Source: Candidatus Dormiibacterota bacterium
GTDB taxonomy: Bacteria > Chloroflexota > Dormibacteria > Aeolococcales > Aeolococcaceae
Direction: 5' to 3'
Length of the DNA: 9,128 nucleotides
Assembly: GCA_003136295.1 (NCBI GenBank)
Contig: PLDZ01000018.1
Location: 1-9,128, forward strand
Shown here piece after piece: positions 6,312 through 9,128 of the stretch (positions within the stretch are counted from its first letter, which is position 1; each line of letters begins with the position of its first letter). A program made the translations under genes and the position numbers. Below the pieces are notes generated by a model that searched no databases, was not told where the DNA came from, and saw only the letters and a list, made by a program, of their open reading frames with translations.

Positions 6312-7961
6312 GTGGTGGCGATGAAGGCGGACCCGTCCGCGTTCCCTGTCCTCGACCCCTCCGAAGTCGCGATCTTCGAGGCGGTCGGTACGCGCCGTCG
6401 CGTCGCCCCCGGCGAGTACCTCTATCACGAAGGTGACCCCGGCTACGACTTCTGGATCGTCCTCTCAGGCGCCGTCGACGTCATCGTCGACGATGCCGAC
6501 GACCGCGTGATCACCACCCACCGTGCTGGGCAATTCCTCGGCGAGTTGAATCTGCTCACCGGCGTGCGGGCGTTCGTCTCGGCTCGAGTGGCCGAACCCG
6601 GTGAGGTGCTCGCGGTTCCGGCGGGGCTCCTGCGCCGGGTCATCGCCACCGAGCCCGAGCTCGGCGACAAGATCCTGGCTGCGTTCATGGCGCGGCGCGC
6701 TGCCCTCCTCGCAGGGGCGGCGGTGTTCATTCGGGTCGTGGGCTCTCGTTTCTCTCCCGAAACCATGCACATCCGTGAGTTTCTGTCTCGCACCCGACTG
6801 CCGCACGAGTGGCTGGATCCGGATGCCGATCCACAGGTAGACGACATCGTCCGGGCCTTCTCGCTCGAGCCCTCGGACCTCCCGGTTGTGATCGCCACCG
6901 GCGAGGTGCTGCGCAAGCCGACGCCCGGAGAGCTCGCGTCGTATCTCGGGCTGACCCTCGACAACCTGCCCGACCGCTCGTTCGATCTCGTCATCGTGGG
7001 CGGCGGCCCGGCTGGTCTCGCGGCCGCCGTGTATGGCGCGTCCGAGGGGCTGCACACCCTCGGCGTGGATATGACCGCGCCCGGTGGCCAGGCGGGCACG
7101 AGCTCGAGGATCGAGAACTACTTCGGGTTCACCACAGGGATAGCGGGGGCAGATCTCATGCAACGCGGGCTGGTGCAGGCAGAGAAGTTCGGGGCGAGAC
7201 TCACTGCACCCTGCACTGCCATCGCATTACGGGAGGAGTCCGGACACCTTACGCTGGAGCTGTCGGACGGAACCGTCGTCGCAGCGCGGGCAGTGATCGC
7301 AGCCACAGGAGCGCGGTACCGGAGGCTGCCCCTAGATCGCTTGCGGGAGTTCGAGACCAATGGCGTCTACTACGCCGCCACCGAGCTGGAGGCTCGGCAG
7401 TGCGCCGGCAGCCCGGTTATGGTCGTTGGCGGCGGTAACTCGGCTGGTCAGGCTGCTGCATTTCTCGCCGACAAAGGCAGCGCCGTAAAGTTGGTCATCA
7501 GAGCGGCAGACCTCAACACTCGCATGTCTCGATACCTCGTCGACCGGCTGGTGTGCCATTCCCGCATCGAAGTGATGACCAGCACGACCGTGGTCGGGCT
7601 CGAAGGCGACGGCGCGTTGCAGGCGGTTCGCGTCGACGGACCGGAAGGGAAGATTCGCGTCCCGGCGGCGGCGCTGTTCTCGTTCATCGGCGCCGATCCC
7701 GAGTCGGCGTGGCTGTGCGGATGCGCCGCGCTCGACAACGGCGGTTTCGTCCTCACCGACCGTGCGCTTACTGACGTGCAGCTGGGCGAGCGCTGGAGCG
7801 CTCTCGGCCGGCGGCCGCTGCCGTTCGAGACCAGTCGCCCGGGGCTGTTTGCGGTGGGCGACGTTCGATCAGGTTCGACCAAGCGCGTCGCGGCCGCGGT
7901 CGGCGAGGGATCGGCCGCCGTCGGTGCCGTGCACGGGTTCCTCGCATTCGACCACCATTGA
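6312..7961 (+). CDS. Cyclic-nucleotide-binding / thioredoxin-like / thioredoxin-reductase-like flavoprotein
   Basis: A 549-residue three-domain cytoplasmic protein. Residues ~12-130 are a cyclic-nucleotide-binding fold; its cassette GELNLLTGVRAFVSA (77-91) lacks the usual R-T/S-A, so nucleotide binding is doubtful. Residues ~136-214 resemble a thioredoxin/glutaredoxin domain with no CxxC (GSRFSPET in its place). Residues ~224-545 are a thioredoxin-reductase-like domain: FAD motif G230-x-G-x-x-G235, GGQ with SRIENYFGF (258-273), ATGARYRRLP (331-340), NADPH motif GGGNSAGQAA (373-382), and C-terminal FAD motif GDVRSG (516-521). Where thioredoxin reductase has CATC, it has YYAAT (353-357), so it cannot relay electrons to thioredoxin in the usual way. 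This architecture recurs in Actinomycetota and is annotated there as thioredoxin-disulfide reductase, probably wrongly. The start is the GTG at 6312, or the ATG at 6321; no decisive ribosome-binding site is seen. Confidence 0.9.
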   Translation: MVAMKADPSAFPVLDPSEVAIFEAVGTRRRVAPGEYLYHEGDPGYDFWIVLSGAVDVIVDDADDRVITTHRAGQFLGELNLLTGVRAFVSARVAEPGEVLAVPAGLLRRVIATEPELGDKILAAFMARRAALLAGAAVFIRVVGSRFSPETMHIREFLSRTRLPHEWLDPDADPQVDDIVRAFSLEPSDLPVVIATGEVLRKPTPGELASYLGLTLDNLPDRSFDLVIVGGGPAGLAAAVYGASEGLHTLGVDMTAPGGQAGTSSRIENYFGFTTGIAGADLMQRGLVQAEKFGARLTAPCTAIALREESGHLTLELSDGTVVAARAVIAATGARYRRLPLDRLREFETNGVYYAATELEARQCAGSPVMVVGGGNSAGQAAAFLADKGSAVKLVIRAADLNTRMSRYLVDRLVCHSRIEVMTSTTVVGLEGDGALQAVRVDGPEGKIRVPAAALFSFIGADPESAWLCGCAALDNGGFVLTDRALTDVQLGERWSALGRRPLPFETSRPGLFAVGDVRSGSTKRVAAAVGEGSAAVGAVHGFLAFDHH

Positions 7962-8112
7962 GTCGAAGGCTGGGTCGGGGTGCGCGCACCTACGACGTGT
8001 CGGCGATGTTCGAGGCGCTTACTTCGGCGCGATGGAGATGATCCGAATGCCGCCTGCGCAATCTCCTCGAGCTGCACTCTGATCGCTCCACTGCAATGCA
8101 ACTGGCGGCGAA

Positions 8113-8159
8113 TCGGGGAGACAGGACTCGAACCTGCGACCCCTCGTCCCCCAGACCAG
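8113..8159 (-). tRNA. 3' half of tRNA-Pro(GGG), gene remnant or attachment-site copy
   Basis: Read on the minus strand, 8159 to 8113 gives an anticodon arm (CTGGT, 7-nt loop CTGGGGG, ACGAG; 4 of 5 pairs), variable loop GGGTC, a T arm (GCAGG, TTCGAGT, CCTGT; one G-T pair), the 3' acceptor strand CTCCCCG and discriminator A. The loop gives anticodon GGG (proline). No D arm or 5' acceptor strand (expected CGGGGAG) is found upstream; instead there is AT-rich sequence. There is no encoded CCA. The opposite strand reads GETGLEPATP, a familiar spurious 'protein' made from antisense tRNA. A half tRNA from anticodon to 3' end is the usual extent of an integration site copy, so this may be a scar of an integrative element; a decayed duplicate is the alternative. 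Confidence 0.7.
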
Positions 8160-8362
8160 CACTTATTTAGTACCGGCTAATTGAGTTCAGAAATAGTGGT
8201 TCTGTGGCGAATTGGTTGGAATCACGACTAGAGCGCGCGGGATGGAATGCGTTGAAGTCGCGTCTACATCAAGTGGCATTTATTGCCCGGAACCGATGGC
8301 ACCTCTCCCCCGCTCTCCTTACCGTGGGCACTCTCCTAGCCATCGGCACCCTCAGCGTTAGG

Positions 8363-8401
8363 CGCCCCGTGTGTCTGGTGACAGGACACCCGCGTGGGGC
8401 G
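8363..8401. repeat. Two-part stem-loop downstream of the VOC gene
   Basis: CGCCCC (8363-8368) pairs with GGGGCG (8396-8401), and inside it GTGTC (8371-8375) pairs with GACAC (8385-8389), leaving a 9-nt loop and an asymmetric internal loop. It lies about 105 nt past the VOC stop on the minus strand. No U-tract follows; a weak terminator or chance GC pairing are both possible. Confidence 0.3.
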
Positions 8402-8507
8402 AGGTGCTCTTCTTCCAGCGGTCACGAGCGTCGTAAAGGTGTCCCACCGAACCGGTGGTAGGGGATGGCCGTGCAGCGTCGGATAGCAGTCGGATACTCC
8501 GCCCGTC

Positions 8508-8900
8508 CTAGCCCCGAGGTGCGAAGAACTCGAGTGCGATGTTGTCGGGGTCTCGAAATGACAATGCCGAGTAGGAAGGTGCGTCCACGATGCCACCGTT
8601 GGGGATGCCGAGCTCGTTCAGGCGGATTTCCCACGCTTCTAACTCATCGCGGTTGGCACAGCCGAAAGCCAGATGATCGAGACCCGGCCGGCGCTCGTTG
8701 AACGGCTGAGTGCTGTTCAAATCAGGGAACTGAGTTAGACCGACGAGTGTGCCGCTCGTAAGCCAAGCGACACGCTGGAAAGGACCTGTGTCCTCGTCAA
8801 GGATCGGGTCCGAGCCGAACAGAGCCTTGTACCAAGGCACACTCCGTTCGAGGCTCGTAACCGTTAGCGCCACGTGAGTAATCGCAGGGAACTCTGGCAT
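8508..8900 (-). CDS. VOC (glyoxalase/bleomycin-resistance/dioxygenase fold) family protein
   Basis: A 130-residue protein with the paired beta-alpha-beta-beta-beta pattern of vicinal-oxygen-chelate enzymes. The first half opens with THVALTVTSLERSVPWYKALFG (residues 8-29) and the second with LDHLAFGCANRDELEAWEIRL (74-94). Candidate metal ligands are H9, H76 and E124 (ALEFF), with Q57 at the place where a fourth ligand is often Glu. FRDPDNIALEFF at the end is the classic VOC closing motif. It is probably a cytoplasmic homodimer; substrates in this group range from methylglyoxal adducts to antibiotics and catechols, and none can be chosen here. The ATG at 8900 is preceded by GAGGTG at rather long spacing. 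It stands alone on its strand. Confidence 0.9.
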   Translation of the reverse strand: MPEFPAITHVALTVTSLERSVPWYKALFGSDPILDEDTGPFQRVAWLTSGTLVGLTQFPDLNSTQPFNERRPGLDHLAFGCANRDELEAWEIRLNELGIPNGGIVDAPSYSALSFRDPDNIALEFFAPRG

Positions 8901-9128
8901 GTCTTTTCGGCACCTCGTGAAGGCAGCGAATGCCTCGTCTTTTGGCTGGCAACTCTCTGGGAGTAGAAGCTATCTGGCAGCACAAGGCCCCGTCGGTATG
9001 GAGCCGACGCATCGCCAACCTCCCCCTTTTGACCTGCCGTCACGGACAGATCCCCGCTCCGGACGGTAGCAGTTCAGCTCAGTGCTTTGCGCAGCCGTCC
9101 CTGCCACCTATGTGCCGGTCGGGGGCAC
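8901..9128. other. Intergenic stretch with possible end of a minus-strand gene
   Basis: A 6-bp hairpin, CGTCGG (8991-8996) with CCGACG (9004-9009) and a 7-nt loop, is present; a C5T4 run follows on the + strand from about 9023. From the right edge a minus-strand frame runs to a TGA at 9074-9076 and would encode PRPAHRWQGRLRKALS as a C-terminus. It is too short to identify. A leader or promoter for the VOC gene must also lie here but no clear hexamers are seen. Confidence 0.35.

Larger units (their letters stand above)
7962..8507. other. 546-nt stretch with no convincing gene
   Basis: It contains the tRNA remnant (8113-8159) and an imperfect stem (8363-8401), listed separately. A 12-nt perfect palindrome GGTGCGCGCACC lies at 7979-7990, 18 nt after the flavoprotein stop, without a T-run. 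A GTG-started + frame at 8204-8461 would encode 85 residues (VANWLESRLERAGW...) with one hydrophobic run near its middle; it has no ribosome-binding site and no family I recognise, so it is left uncalled. Bases 8161-8290 are visibly richer in A and T than the genes to the left. Confidence 0.6.

Noticed and set aside
7979..7990. Perfect 12-nt palindrome after the flavoprotein stop
   Set aside because: Built of alternating GC in GC-rich DNA, no T-run and no spacer; not distinguishable from chance.
7980..8180. ORF encoding GETGLEPATP...
   Set aside because: This is the well-known artefact of translating the antisense strand of a tRNA.
8204..8461. An 85-codon + strand ORF starting with GTG
   Set aside because: No ribosome-binding site, no recognised family, and it crosses a GC-rich hairpin; low-complexity Ser/Arg-rich end suggests chance reading frame.
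9074..9128. C-terminal codons of a minus-strand gene entering from the right
   Set aside because: Only 18 codons are visible, so no family can be supported; kept as a note within the intergenic entry.
1..9128. CRISPR arrays, insertion-sequence ends or tandem repeats
   Set aside because: Reading through found no regularly spaced direct repeats and no transposase motifs.

Overview
The window is GC-rich DNA, most likely from an Actinomycetota chromosome. The signs are strong G/C preference at third codon positions, frequent GTG starts, two genes whose GTG start lies 6 nt after a -10-like hexamer (probable leaderless mRNAs), and protein families typical of that phylum: a CCAEP-tail radical SAM protein, an MFS permease with a cyclic-nucleotide-binding tail, and a cyclic-nucleotide-binding/thioredoxin-reductase fusion. 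Species cannot be assigned.

Left part (1-4876). A cobalamin/radical SAM enzyme, cut by the left edge, and a DUF169 protein run on the + strand. They converge on a two-gene minus-strand unit: a small cupin and then a haem-oxygenase-fold diiron protein that carries every catalytic residue I can recall of CADD, the Chlamydia 4-aminobenzoate synthase. Divergent from the cupin, an MFS permease fused to a cyclic-nucleotide-binding domain starts from an apparent leaderless GTG. These five genes are packed tightly enough to be one functional locus (radical SAM + cysteine-rich DUF169 + diiron oxygenase + cupin + exporter), but no substrate can be read from the sequence.

Middle part (4877-6311) is a zone of decay around one intact gene. 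It holds an ABC-exporter remnant in which the first 13 codons of an ATPase gene are joined to the middle of a permease gene, followed by a one-base deletion; a near-palindromic 33-nt repeat; an intact GyrI-like small-molecule-binding protein; and the last ~70-90 codons of a beta-lactamase-family serine hydrolase.

Right part (6312-9128). A three-part flavoprotein (cyclic-nucleotide-binding domain, thioredoxin-like domain, thioredoxin-reductase-like domain) lacks the redox CxxC. A 546-nt stretch without a convincing gene follows. It contains the 3' half of a tRNA-Pro(GGG) gene on the minus strand, a possible attachment-site scar, next to DNA of lower GC. A minus-strand VOC (glyoxalase/dioxygenase-fold) gene comes next, and the window ends in an intergenic stretch that may hold the last codons of a further minus-strand gene.
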